DNA of 64,000 nt, from contig NC_012872.2 of the NCBI RefSeq assembly GCF_000003195.3, positions 51,131,695 through 51,195,694 on the forward strand, given 5' to 3'. The notes under the pieces were generated by a model. That model ran no database searches. It was not told where the DNA came from and was given only the letters and a program-made list of their open reading frames with translations. Positions 54,847 to 64,000 of this stretch are shown in pieces. The translations under genes and the position numbers were made by a program. Numbering within the stretch: the stretch's first letter is position 1; every line of letters begins with the position of its first letter. Source of the DNA: Sorghum bicolor. Lineage: Eukaryota; Streptophyta; Magnoliopsida; Poales; Poaceae.

Positions 54847-57800
54847 CTCAGTATAATCCCAAGCAAAGCAATCTTATATTCTTTTAACAAATCAGTTAAC
54901 TGTTGCTTACACTCCGGATCTAACTTAGCACTAATAAAAGTGGGTCTAGGTTTATCACCACTACCTATATCTACTTCTACTAGATCATCGGCCGATGTGA
55001 ATCCCTGGCCTAACTTTTCATCATCGGCGAACCTATCCACTAAAAACCTTCGTCAGAACCGACTGCTTGGATCGGTGGAATTTCGTAATCGGCAACCTTG
55101 AGAAAATCCTTTTCCCAAATTTCTCCTGAAATACACCTAGTCCTTTCATAGGTATCTGCCTCTGCCGATGCGATGACATAAGAAGAATCTCCTGGGACAA
55201 TCTCAATCTTGTCACCTACCCACTAGACCAAGCATTGGTGCATTGTAGATGGGATGCAACAATTAGCATGAATCCAATCTCTTCCCAATAGCAGGTTGTA
55301 AGCACCCTTTCCACTGATCACAAAGAAGGTTGTCGGCAAGGTTTTACTGCCGATAGTCAACTCTGCACATATTGCCCCCTTAACCGGAGACACGTTCCCT
55401 TCAAAGTCTTTGAGCATCATATCGGTCTTGGTTAAATCATGATCCCCTTTTCTAAGCTTCTGATACACTGCATACGGCATGATATTAATAGCAGCTCCAC
55501 CATCAACTAGAATCTTGGTCATCGGCTGACCATCCACTTTCCCTTTAACAAACAGGGCCTTGAGGTGCTGCCTTTCATCATCGGCGGGCTTCTCGAAGAT
55601 AGCTGTCATCAGATCCAGGGCCAACTGAGCTATTTGGTCGGAAAAATCCACCTCATCATCACTGGATGGTGCAAGGAACTCCATCGGCAACATAAATACC
55701 ATGTTGACATCTGCCGATGGACCTCCCCCCTTAGGATCTGATCGCTGTTGATCCCCAGACTGTCCAGAGTTCTCCCCCTTGCTCAACTCTTCTCGCCTTT
55801 CGCGCTGTAATTTTCTCTTCTAAGTCCTAGTCAATCCCTCCGGACACCAGGGAGGAAGTTGCTGCTGCCTTCCCGTCGGGCGACGATTCTCCCTAGACTC
55901 TACCCGATACGTATTAGCATCCCTGCAAAATATGAACTCATCGGGAACCCAAGCATTAGCCATCTCTTCAAGTTCTTCTTGGTTCCTGGGAAAATATTGG
56001 ACACGATCGCTAAGCCTATCGTGCACGCTGAGTCTGCCCCCCAGCCGATCATGGACGGATGCTCTCCCCCTAATCGGCACATTGAAACGCCGATCATTAT
56101 CACGATAGTGCCGATCGGACCTGTCGTACCGATCATAACCGTTGCACTCAGGGCAATCTCTGATAGTGGGAAGCTTGATATTCTCCTCCCAGCAATGGAT
56201 GAAGAACGGGCAATTCCAGTGATCCCTATGCCGATTCCACTCCTGTCGGCGTCTTTCCTCTTCCCGACGATGATCCTCTTGCTGGCGCCGATATCGGTCT
56301 TCACGTTGCTGCCAAGTCTCCTGAGGCCTTCTGTGAGTTATCACAATACCAGATCGGGGAGGTCCTCCTGAGCTAGTTCCTTCCTGGACTAATCCTCTTC
56401 CTTTGGCATCGGCAGTAGTGACCTGATGCTGAGGATCCACCGATGCACTTCTTTCAGCTGCTTCCGATGTTAGGACCTTGGCCTTTCCCTTAGCATCCAA
56501 CATGTTCGTTGGGAAAGGATGTTGATCGATCTTCATCGGCTTCTGGGTTTTGGAACTGTCAAACTTGATTCTTCCAGACTCTATAGCCGATTGCAGCTGC
56601 TGTCTGAAGACCTTGCATTCATTAGTGTCGTGAGAAGTTGCATTGTGCCACTTGCAATATTTCATCCTTTTTAATTCTTCGGTCGATGGGATCACATGAT
56701 TAGGGGACAGCTTAATCTGACCTTCCTGAAGTAGAAAATCAAATATCCTATCGGCCTTAGCGGTGTCAAACGCGAACTTCTCTGGTTCCTTATGTCCAAA
56801 GGGACAAGACATCGGCTTCTTATTTTTTACCCACTCTGCCAAGCCGATGACTGGTTCCTCATCAGAATCTGAGCTTGTTGCTTCATCAACGAACGATACC
56901 CTTTTGTTCCATACTCTCTTGGGCTCAAGAGGCTTGATATCTTGATCAGAAATTCTCTGCACCAAATGACTTAAGCTTTCAAACTCCTGAGAAGCATACT
57001 TGTCCCTGATGTGTGGCAACAATCCCTGGAAAGCCAAATCGGCTAGCTGCCGATCATCCAGAACCAGACTATAGCATTTATTCTTAACCTCCCGTATCCT
57101 CTGCACAAAACTCTCAACCGATTCATCATTGCGTTGCCTCAACTTGACCAAATTGGTGATCTTCTTCTCATGGACTCCAAAAAAGAAATACTTGTGAAAT
57201 TGCTTCTCCAGATCGGCCCAGGTAATCACTAAGTTGGGAGGTAACGATATAAACCAAGTGAAAGCCGATCCCGACAATGATGATGAGAATAAACGAACCC
57301 TTAACTCATCCCTGTTACCAGCTTCCCCGCATTGGATGATGAACCTGTTGACGTGCTCCATGGTTGACGTGTCATCCTGCCCAGAAAACTTGGTAAAATC
57401 TGGTACCTTGTACCAATGTGGAAGCGGGATCAAATCATATGCGGGAGGATACGGTGTCCGATAAGAGTAAGTGTTGACTTTGGGTTTTATCCCGAATTGG
57501 TCTCTCATTACTTCAGCAATCTTATCGGCCCAATAGACATCGGCATCTTGCCGATGAGGGGGTTGCGGATCCGGCACCTGCTGGCAAGCTCCCACGTGTC
57601 TGTGTGGTGCACGATCTGCATGAAACGTTGGGTTAACCATTTGGCCCCCAATCTGCGGACCGCCAAGCTGTTGCCCACCAATATGCTGTCCGACGACCTG
57701 CTGCCCAAGATTCATTGGCTGGTTGGGAATCCCCTGATTCTGGAACCTGGGGTAGATCTGCCCTTGCTGGAATCCTGCGGCCTGATGACTCGGTTGGGGC

Positions 57801-58766
57801 GTTTGCGGAAAGACTTGCTGCCCAAGCCATCCACTATTAGCGTTCATCGGCATAGGCTCTGCCGATGACTGGTAATTGGGCATTATCATTGAGTTGACAT
57901 ACCCTAGTTGAATCACAGACCTCTGTTGCATCAGCATTGGATCTGCCGATGCATTAGGCATCTAGAATGTTGGAGCTTGAGAATTCCCAGTGTGAGGTCT
58001 TGCAGTAGTAGTTGTAGTATATTGGGGACTCTGGTTCATCGGCATGCATGGAGGTGCCGATGCCATAGGAGTCTTGCCCCTCACATCAGTCGTCTGCGAT
58101 GTACCCGACGTTAACTCTGGAGGCATGCCATAACCCCAACAGTTAGGAGGAGGAGTTAATCCTGACATTGCCGATGCCAACAGATCTGTAGCGAGTTTAA
58201 TCTGCCCATCTGAAGTCGGCGGATTGGTTGTCATCGGCATAGACTGTGCATCGGTGACTCCCAACGTGCTTGGCGGAACAGGAATCTCCATGCCCGTAAC
58301 GGCCGTAGCAGTCGATGAAGCTGTGACCACTGGTGACTTTGGCTGGTGATAAGTGGGGCCCACATAATCTGGTGGCAATTGTCCTTCCTAGAAAGTTCTT
58401 GCCACGGCATTGAAAACCGTATTAGACACCAGCTTGGTTGATCAAAGCACGGTTGATGGCGCTGTCAACGATCTCTTGAAGTTTACCAGGATTGGCTTCA
58501 AAAATAACCTGTCGTGGTGCCGGCAGTGCATCCTTCTGGATCACCTCGCCACTCCTGTTCATGCTGAAGGACCTTAGGCATTGCTGCTTGTAATCCTCCA
58601 TAGCTTTAGCAATGGCTTGCTTCTGCTCATCCTTGAGATTGGATTCCGTCACGGGGATGACGTTCTCTTGATCAAACTCAGAGGTTGACATGTCGATCTT
58701 GATCTTGAATCGGTCCCACTGGGCGTGCCAAAAGATGTGTTGGTGCAAAAACTGATCTGCAAACAC
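54847..58766 (-). pseudogene. gag: Tat element Gag and protease region, broken frame
   Basis: A single minus-strand frame carries Gag (57961-55820; retrotransposon gag block around WADLEKQFHKYFF and a Cys/His segment YCKWHNATSHDTNECKVF) and an aspartic protease (55786-55223; ILVDGGAAINIMP). It is interrupted in frame by TAG at 58388, 57962, 55820 and 55223. A frameshift near 58424 separates the first 110 codons (58766-58425). Two more, near 55045 and 54850, separate the protease end from Pol. The Gly-rich and Gln-rich N-terminal part of Gag is low-complexity. Confidence 0.8.
58712..58737 (-). other. Primer-binding-site region of the Tat element
   Basis: Directly inside the 5' LTR the minus strand reads TTTTGGCACGCCCAGTGGGA. 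This is where tRNA priming of minus-strand DNA would occur, and TGGC-type leaders are usual for Tat elements. The tRNA was not identified. Confidence 0.55.
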
Positions 58767-59419
58767 AAAGGGCTAATACCCGATTCAAACGTTAAGGCGT
58801 GCCAGCCGATTTGACCTTACTATCGGCAAAGGTGGTAACTCAAACACTTTGGTCCCGACAACAGCGATGCGCCCGGATGTCGCGGCCAAGAGGTATTCAC
58901 GCGGAACTCAAGAACACGCCGAGCTTAAGTCGACGAATTCCTAAGAACTCGTAATGAAAGGAAAAAGTATGACGAAGTCGTTGAAAAAGTAGATGATGGA
59001 ATATGAGTAAAAACTTGTGTTTGATTGATTGATCGATGTCCCTATTACAAAGCTCTAGGGTCTACATTTATACCCTGCTTAAAGAGCCACAACTAGACAC
59101 GACTAGAATTCGAATTCCAAATTTAAACAGAATCCGTGTACAAAACGATCTAAATAACTAAGGAAAACATAAAGCTATCCCTCCGTGACAAACTGGAACT
59201 CCTCCACAAACCGATCGGCAATTTCCAGACTCTTCCCCCATATCATCGGCAGACTCCCTTGTCGTAGCCATCGGTACAAATACGTCGTCACAACTCAACC
59301 ATCTTTCCATCGGCAACCACCTCCATCGGCAACTCACCCTGTAGATCAAGCACCACCATCTCATCTTGCCGATCCACGCTTTACCGATCATGGACACGTG
59401 CCCAAAAACGGTGTCAACA
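58738..59419. repeat. Right LTR (5' LTR of the Tat element)
   Basis: A 682-bp partner of the left LTR with the same TG...CA ends and about 98% identity by eye. Differences include a C/A cluster near 59290 and one indel near 59181. As the 5' LTR it would hold the element promoter on the minus strand. Confidence 0.92.
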
Positions 59420-59424
59420 GGATT

Positions 59425-59934
59425 AAAACCAATATGTGTTTGAGACATGCGACACTTCTCACGACGTTGAACACAAACCTTAAAATGTCAAGTAAGATGT
59501 CGAGTTCTATTAGCAGAATAAGCAGAGTATTGCTTCTTACAGTGTTTGCAAATAGCAGCATACCTGATGGGTTTTTGTTTACCTGGCACCTTCTTGAAAA
59601 GCTTCTAAAAATCATGCCAGACATCAGAGGTAGAAGGCCGATTGGAGCCTGCTACCTCATTGTCGCCCTCAACACCATCGAGATCGGCCACATCCACATC
59701 CACTAGGAGTGGGAGGACATCTTCGTCACAGGGTAGGGCATCAGCAGCAGACTGGCTAAATAGCTTGACGTAGTCCTCACGGACATTGACCTCCTCATCA
59801 TCCCCGGTTAACCCACACTTCCGTAGCTCGTCGTTCTGTGAATGATCAAACTCCCCTTCATCGTGGACGCATGAGCCAGGGGCCATAATAGCCTGAGCCG
59901 TCCACGGTTCCTCGGTGACTACAATCAAGAACAA
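59425..59934 (-). pseudogene. hAT transposase, N-terminal part with BED zinc finger
   Basis: The minus-strand frame 59934-59605 gives an acidic N-terminal region ending in STSDVWHDF, where TAG interrupts it. In the same frame the sequence continues as a BED-type finger (AAICKHCKKQYSAYSANRTR) with a second stop (TGA) before the distal His/Cys. The retrotransposon at 59419 cuts the gene here; it continues at 47029. Confidence 0.75.
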
Positions 59935-60729
59935 AAATAGGGTTAAGGATTAGGCATCGATGAGAACGATGGATAGAAGATGGAAGGGATTAGGGATTTA
60001 GGGTTAGGGTTTGCAGTTACCTCTAGAGCCAGAGTGCCGGACGACAGGATGCACACCCCCGATACCTCAACAGAGACCGAAGCCCCAGAGGTGGCAGTGG
60101 CCGGCGATGAGAACGACGGACAAAAGATGGAGAGGAGTCGGGGATGCCAAGAATGATTCTCAATCGACTCTCAGGGATGAAGAACAAGGGAACAGATGGA
60201 GATTGATGGCGAGAACCACCACATCTGAGAGAGAAGAGGGAGATTGTGGGCAGAGAGGGAAAGTAAACCAGGGAGATTGAGGGCGGAACCCACCGGATCT
60301 GATGACCCCTTACCCACCGGAGAACGCCATGGACTGAGCGAGAGCGAGTAGACGAGCGAGCGGGGAGTCGCGAGAGCGAGTAGACGAGCGAGCGAGGAGT
60401 GGCACGACGGAGAGGGGATTAGCCGATTAGGGTTGGGAGCAGGGAGGAGGCCACGACGGCTTCTTTATGTACCCCCTCCTCCCCCAATCCAATGGCTCTC
60501 CCTTCTCCACCCCAATCCAATGGCTGGTAGCTGTGCTGGCGTCGTGCTGGCGTTGGAACGGGCCATGCCTGGGCTAGCACTACGGGCCACCTCCTCGGCC
60601 TAGGAACGGGCACGACAACAGGCTGGGCTAGGCACGGGCACGACTAAGGCAGGCCAGGGCCAAGTTAGGGCCATGCTTTTGAGTACCAGGCTCGGGCCAG
60701 CCCGTTTTCCTCGGCCCATTTGGAAAACT
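59935..60729. other. 5' and subterminal region of the hAT element
   Basis: Transposase upstream sequence and the GC-rich subterminal end. The segment CGAGAGCGAGTAGACGAGCG occurs twice (about 60337 and 60369). GGGC(A/T)CG-type motifs repeat near 60540-60670. No independent gene. Confidence 0.45.
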
Positions 60730-61727
60730 TTAGCCGTGCCGGTGCCCTCCAGCAACACGCGGAGGGCCATTCACACCTCATTGTCGAGGAACACGAACGT
60801 GTTTAGGTGGGTGCGTGCTAGGAGTGAGCATGGCAGGGGCGACATGGTGGAGTTTTAGAGATGGGAGGGGCGTGGACAACGATGCAGTCTCGATGTGATC
60901 CGAGGGCCGAGGCAATGGTGTAGAGGGCACATGCTTCGCGCGGCCATTCCCGCTAGCTCCTCGTGCTCCAGCGATTGTCGTCGCGATGTGGGAGTTTGAA
61001 GAATACCAAACCAGCTCCTCCATGGTCACCCGGGCCTTCGCCCTGCTTCATCCCGTTGGCGGCATGCAGAGCGCGGAAGGTCGATCTGCGGCCAATGCTA
61101 CGATCGAGCATGCGCAGCCGGTGTGGCAAGCTCACGGTCAGCGCTATATGCGTGTGCAGCCAACGAGGAGGGTGGTGTGGCGAGCGGCTGGCCGCCGTGG
61201 GCACAGGGCGCGGGGGTGGGCGAACATCACGGGTATGGCATACGGCGAGCATGCGAGGTCGTTGTGAAGGGCTGGACAGCGAGCGGCTGCCGTCGTGGAC
61301 ACGGGATGCGGCGAGCGTACACCGCCATCACAGAGGGCGTGGCAGCGACCGAGCTGCCGTTGCGGGCATGCCGCTTGTCACGGAGGGCTTTACGGCGAGC
61401 GGCGGCCGTCATAGGATGCCACGAGCGAGTGGGCAGCTGGCGCGGTGACGATGAGTCTCCTTCGGAGCGGCCCGGTGCCTCCGCGTGGGACTTCCTACTT
61501 GACTGACATGATCGTCTTCCGGTCCCTCAGAGGAGGCGTGGATGGCAATGAGGTGCAAGTGCAAGAGAACTGTGGTGTGGCGTGCTGGATGCCGGAGGGA
61601 GGAGGCGTGGAAGGGCGGCGGCGGCAAGGCATGTGTACCGACGGATAGAGAAAGGCTCTCATAGGTTCTCTTTCACATGAATCGCAGCTGACCTTTGGAT
61701 TTTCTTTGCACGGTTGATATGATAGGG
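60730..61727. other. GC-rich stretch inside the outer MULE-like repeats
   Basis: This 1-kb GC-rich region has overlapping open frames on both strands (longest 60963-61448, plus, 161 codons) that are low-complexity, and GAGCGGC-type motifs recur. It might be captured gene sequence, like cargo in Pack-MULEs. I recognise no protein family. Confidence 0.35.
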
Positions 61728-61759
61728 TATGTTACACCGTGACTTGCTTGAGGCAAGTC
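61728..61759. repeat. Right outer terminal inverted repeat (MULE-like)
   Basis: ACTTGCTTGAGGCAAGTC at 61742-61759 is the exact inverse of 43034-43051, and the preceding TATGTTACACCGTG matches the left copy with several mismatches. Confidence 0.6.
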
Positions 61760-62032
61760 AGTGGCGTCTGCTTGGTGAAATGTGTCGTGCGAGCCTCGAT
61801 CTTTGAGACCGGAGCAAGTGGAATAGTAGAACGGCTGGTTGTTGGTTCTTGTCGCTCAGCCATTTGCCTTGCAGGAAGATGGCCCAGTGGATCCTCTCGG
61901 TACTCACTAGGTGGGCTTTTGAGCAGCGTGCATCTCTGCATAATTAGACTATCTTCAACGATCCTCGTTCAAAATATGAGACTCATTTGTACTTTAAGTA
62001 GCGCTACAGTCTAAAAGTTCAATATCTATTTT
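61760..62032. other. Intergenic stretch, nothing recognised
   Basis: Mixed-composition DNA between the outer repeat and a hAT MITE. The open frame at 61739-62014 (plus) has no recognisable similarity. Confidence 0.45.
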
Positions 62033-62327
62033 CAGTGGCGGAGGTAGAAATATTTTATAGGTGTGGCGGTTTATAATGGGAAACTATGTATAATATAACT
62101 ATCAAATATACAAGGACATTAGGAAAGGACTTATTGGAACATTATCAAAATATTTATATTACTTTGTGATCAGCAAATAAAATAGATATGGGAGACAACA
62201 ACTCAGCCATTAAATCCATCAGTACTGTATAGTGTTTCACGTATATATATAATAGTCTTTCAGTCTTTTGTATAAAATTTAGGTATGGCGGCTGCCGTAC
62301 CTTGCTAGATAGCTGCCTCCGCCCCTG
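62033..62327. mobile_element. hAT-type MITE
   Basis: Inverted ends CAGTGGCGGAGG and CCTCCGCCCCTG are flanked by an exact 8-bp duplication TCTATTTT (62025-62032 and 62328-62335), the hAT signature. 295 bp, non-coding. Confidence 0.88.
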
Positions 62328-62816
62328 TCTATTTTAAGTTCTCTTCAATAACAAGATCTAAAAGACAATACTTTTTGCAAATGGGTCTTAAGAAGAGAGG
62401 ATACCCAAATTTGGGTTATGTCTCTTTTGATATCAAAAATGGATCTTTGGTATAGGTACTCTATTGGAGACTATAGGTATTGTATTAGGGACTCATTTTG
62501 AGTTTGGATTCCTCGATAAATCTCCTATTGGAGACAACCTTATAGCTTGGAACCGGCAAATTTCTTTCTTCTCAAAAAAAAGTTTGTCACCATCTTCAAA
62601 CATTTATATATAGGATGTTGTGATGTAGGAGTAGAACTCGATAGCATTCTTGTAAGACTTTGTTCTTACTCAAAGAATCCAATCATGCGTTGTTGATTAT
62701 GTCTTTACCCTTTTATATGTTGATTTTTTTTTTGCTTATCTCATACAGTATAAATTTGCATGAACACCACAATTAACTATAGCCTATTGTATGTTTATTG
62801 TGAACATTTATATTAT
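62328..62816. other. AT-rich repeat-like stretch, no gene
   Basis: Sequence around 62340-62540 and 61950-62030 looks like one older repeat into which the hAT MITE inserted (CTATTGGAGAC occurs twice). Nothing coding is visible. Confidence 0.45.
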
Positions 62817-63044
62817 GGTTTTGTTTAGTTCATGATTTTTTGGGTTCCGCTACGGTAGCATTTTCGTTTGTATTTGGTAATTATTATCTAACCATAGATT
62901 AACCAAGCTCAAAAGATTCGTCTCGCAAATTATAGGCAAATTGTATAATTAGTTATTTTTATCTATATTTAGTGCTCCATGCATGCATCAAAAGATTCGA
63001 TGTGATGGGAAATCTTGAAAAAAATTTAGGAACTAAACAATGCC
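62817..63044. mobile_element. GGCCTTGTTTAGTTC-family MITE, distal copy
   Basis: From GGTTTTGTTTAGTTC to GAACTAAACAATGCC with the family interior, including CAAAAGATTCGTCTCGCAAA. About 228 bp. Confidence 0.82.
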
Positions 63045-64000
63045 TATGTCTTTGCTCTATCTGTAGTTTCAATAAACTCAAATGTGACATATTTTGAAGC
63101 AAGTTAATTTGTTTGCTTTTAGCTAAGAGCAACTCTAACAGTTTGGCTACTCTTATTGTGTAGGCTATTTTATAACTTGTATAATAGAAAAAATAGGCTC
63201 CAACATATGTGCTATTTGGTTTTGTAAAATAGAAAGTTGGGTATCCTTTCATTTTCGGTGGCCATATATAGCCAACCACTAACACTAGCTATCTGATTTT
63301 GTAAGGCAACAAAGTTGTTGTGGACTCAAAGTTCAAAATGGCGACGCCTAGGCTCCGTCTAGGCACGATTAGTCGCGAGTCGAAGGGTGTGCGCCTGGCC
63401 TAGGGGGTAGGCAGACCCCTAGGCGATGCTAGCTTGTCGGCAACGCTAGTAGAGGAGGAGGAGGTGCGTGTGGGCAGTGGTGGGTGCGAGTGGCGGCGGC
63501 AGGCACGTGTGGAGGGGAGGATAGGCAATGTCCCTCTAGATCCAAAGTCGCACTGCATGAGGGAGGCGGCACGCTGCTAGATCCGTTGCAACATGATCTC
63601 CTTGTCGTCCCTCCACTTTTGGTCCTGTCCTCGCCCTTCCCACACGACCAACAGTGATAATCCTAGATGAGAGCTGCTCGAGTGTCCCAACTCCCAAGGT
63701 GGCATGTGAAGGGATGTGGTGGCGGGATCATCTACACCTCCGCCGTCGAGGAAGAAAAGAGGCTCAAGAGGAGGTGGGAGCGCAGCGGAGGCAACTCATT
63801 AGCGACGGAGAGTGGCTCGAGCACGATGGTGTGGCTATTGGAGATAGAGGTAAGGAAAAGAAGAGCCCACGAGAGACACAAAGAGAGATGTGCTCAGGAG
63901 TTAGGACGACTTAGAAGATAAGGATGGTAGAGAGTTTTTATGATTTGGTCCCTTATTTTTGTAAAAACACTTAGAAATTTTCTTACTCTGATTCTCTTAA
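63045..64000. other. Repeat-rich end of the window, including a CTAGGCG-type fragment
   Basis: 63120-63330 resembles the GAGCAACTCTAACAG class of small grass repeats. From 63338 the sequence has GCCTAGG and CTAGGCG motifs and then a GC-rich interior (63400-63890), resembling the MULE-like element at 8397-9171. Its right end lies beyond or near the window edge. Open frames 63654-63921 (plus) are low-complexity and not supported as a gene. Confidence 0.45.

Larger units (their letters stand above)
47035..59419 (-). mobile_element. Tat-lineage Ty3/gypsy LTR retrotransposon, 12.4 kb
   Basis: Two LTRs (TG...CA) are bounded by the 5-bp duplication GGATT (47030-47034 and 59420-59424). Transcription is on the minus strand, so the 5' LTR is at the right. 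The order is gag, protease, reverse transcriptase, RNase H, a second RNase H-like domain, integrase, then a long spacer with an antisense gene. A second RNase H and an antisense ORF mark the Tat lineage. gag-pol has several stops and frameshifts, so it depends on other copies. It lies inside the hAT transposase gene. Confidence 0.9.
43170..60730 (-). mobile_element. Decayed hAT transposon with two nested insertions
   Basis: Boundaries are approximate: TTTCCAAA with GC-rich sequence at the left is mirrored by TTTGGAAAA at the right. Both subterminal regions (43190-43410 and 60540-60690) are full of GGCACG/CGTGCC motifs, a usual arrangement for hAT transposase binding. The minus-strand transposase gene is present in three blocks separated by a solo LTR and an LTR retrotransposon. 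Its breaks show it is inactive. No 8-bp target duplication could be set. Confidence 0.65.

Noticed and set aside
60963..61448. A 161-codon plus-strand frame
   Set aside because: Overlapping frames on both strands and low-complexity translation; no family recognised.
1..64000. tRNA or rRNA genes
   Set aside because: I saw no cloverleaf with A and B boxes and no rRNA sequence, though a covariance search was not possible here.

Overview
This window is nuclear DNA of a grass. Genes are few, have many exons and lie among dense transposons. Frequent copies of a small inverted-repeat element ending in GGCCTTGTTTAGTTC, together with Tat-type and Sirevirus-type LTR sequences, point to a panicoid grass, most likely Sorghum; this is inferred from repeat content and not proven.

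Four host genes can be supported. VPS33 (2410-13776, minus, 22 coding exons, 601 aa) is the Sec1/Munc18 subunit of vacuolar tethering complexes; its introns hold at least eight small transposons and one exon-intron junction is tandemly duplicated. A tiny plus-strand gene at 26053-26232 encodes an arabinogalactan peptide. A six-exon minus-strand gene (30382-33931) encodes a probably plastid-targeted protein with a DprA/Smf-like Rossmann domain. A five-exon minus-strand gene (35661-40517, 447 aa) encodes an ILR1-like IAA-amino acid amidohydrolase with a signal peptide and a C-terminal HDEL. These genes do not form a pathway.

Between them, 14.3-25.6 kb holds two cargo-bearing Helitrons, each inside an older MITE. 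The stretch 26.6-29.3 kb is a nest of MITEs and a MULE with a 9-bp target duplication. The stretch 41-43 kb holds a 102-bp minisatellite and two MITEs.

The right third (about 43.0-61.8 kb) is a nest. Outer inverted repeats of MULE type enclose a decayed hAT transposon. Its transposase is broken by a Sirevirus-type solo LTR (44666-46210) and by a 12.4-kb Tat-lineage Ty3/gypsy element (47035-59419). The Tat element has near-identical LTRs, broken gag-pol on the minus strand, and a spliced antisense gene for a plant-mobile-domain protein on the plus strand. Its whole length, including LTRs, is carpeted on both strands with the hexamer GCCGAT/ATCGGC, and nearly all of its in-frame stops are TAG. 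These two patterns are the most unusual signals in the window. The last 2 kb hold a hAT MITE and further repeat fragments.
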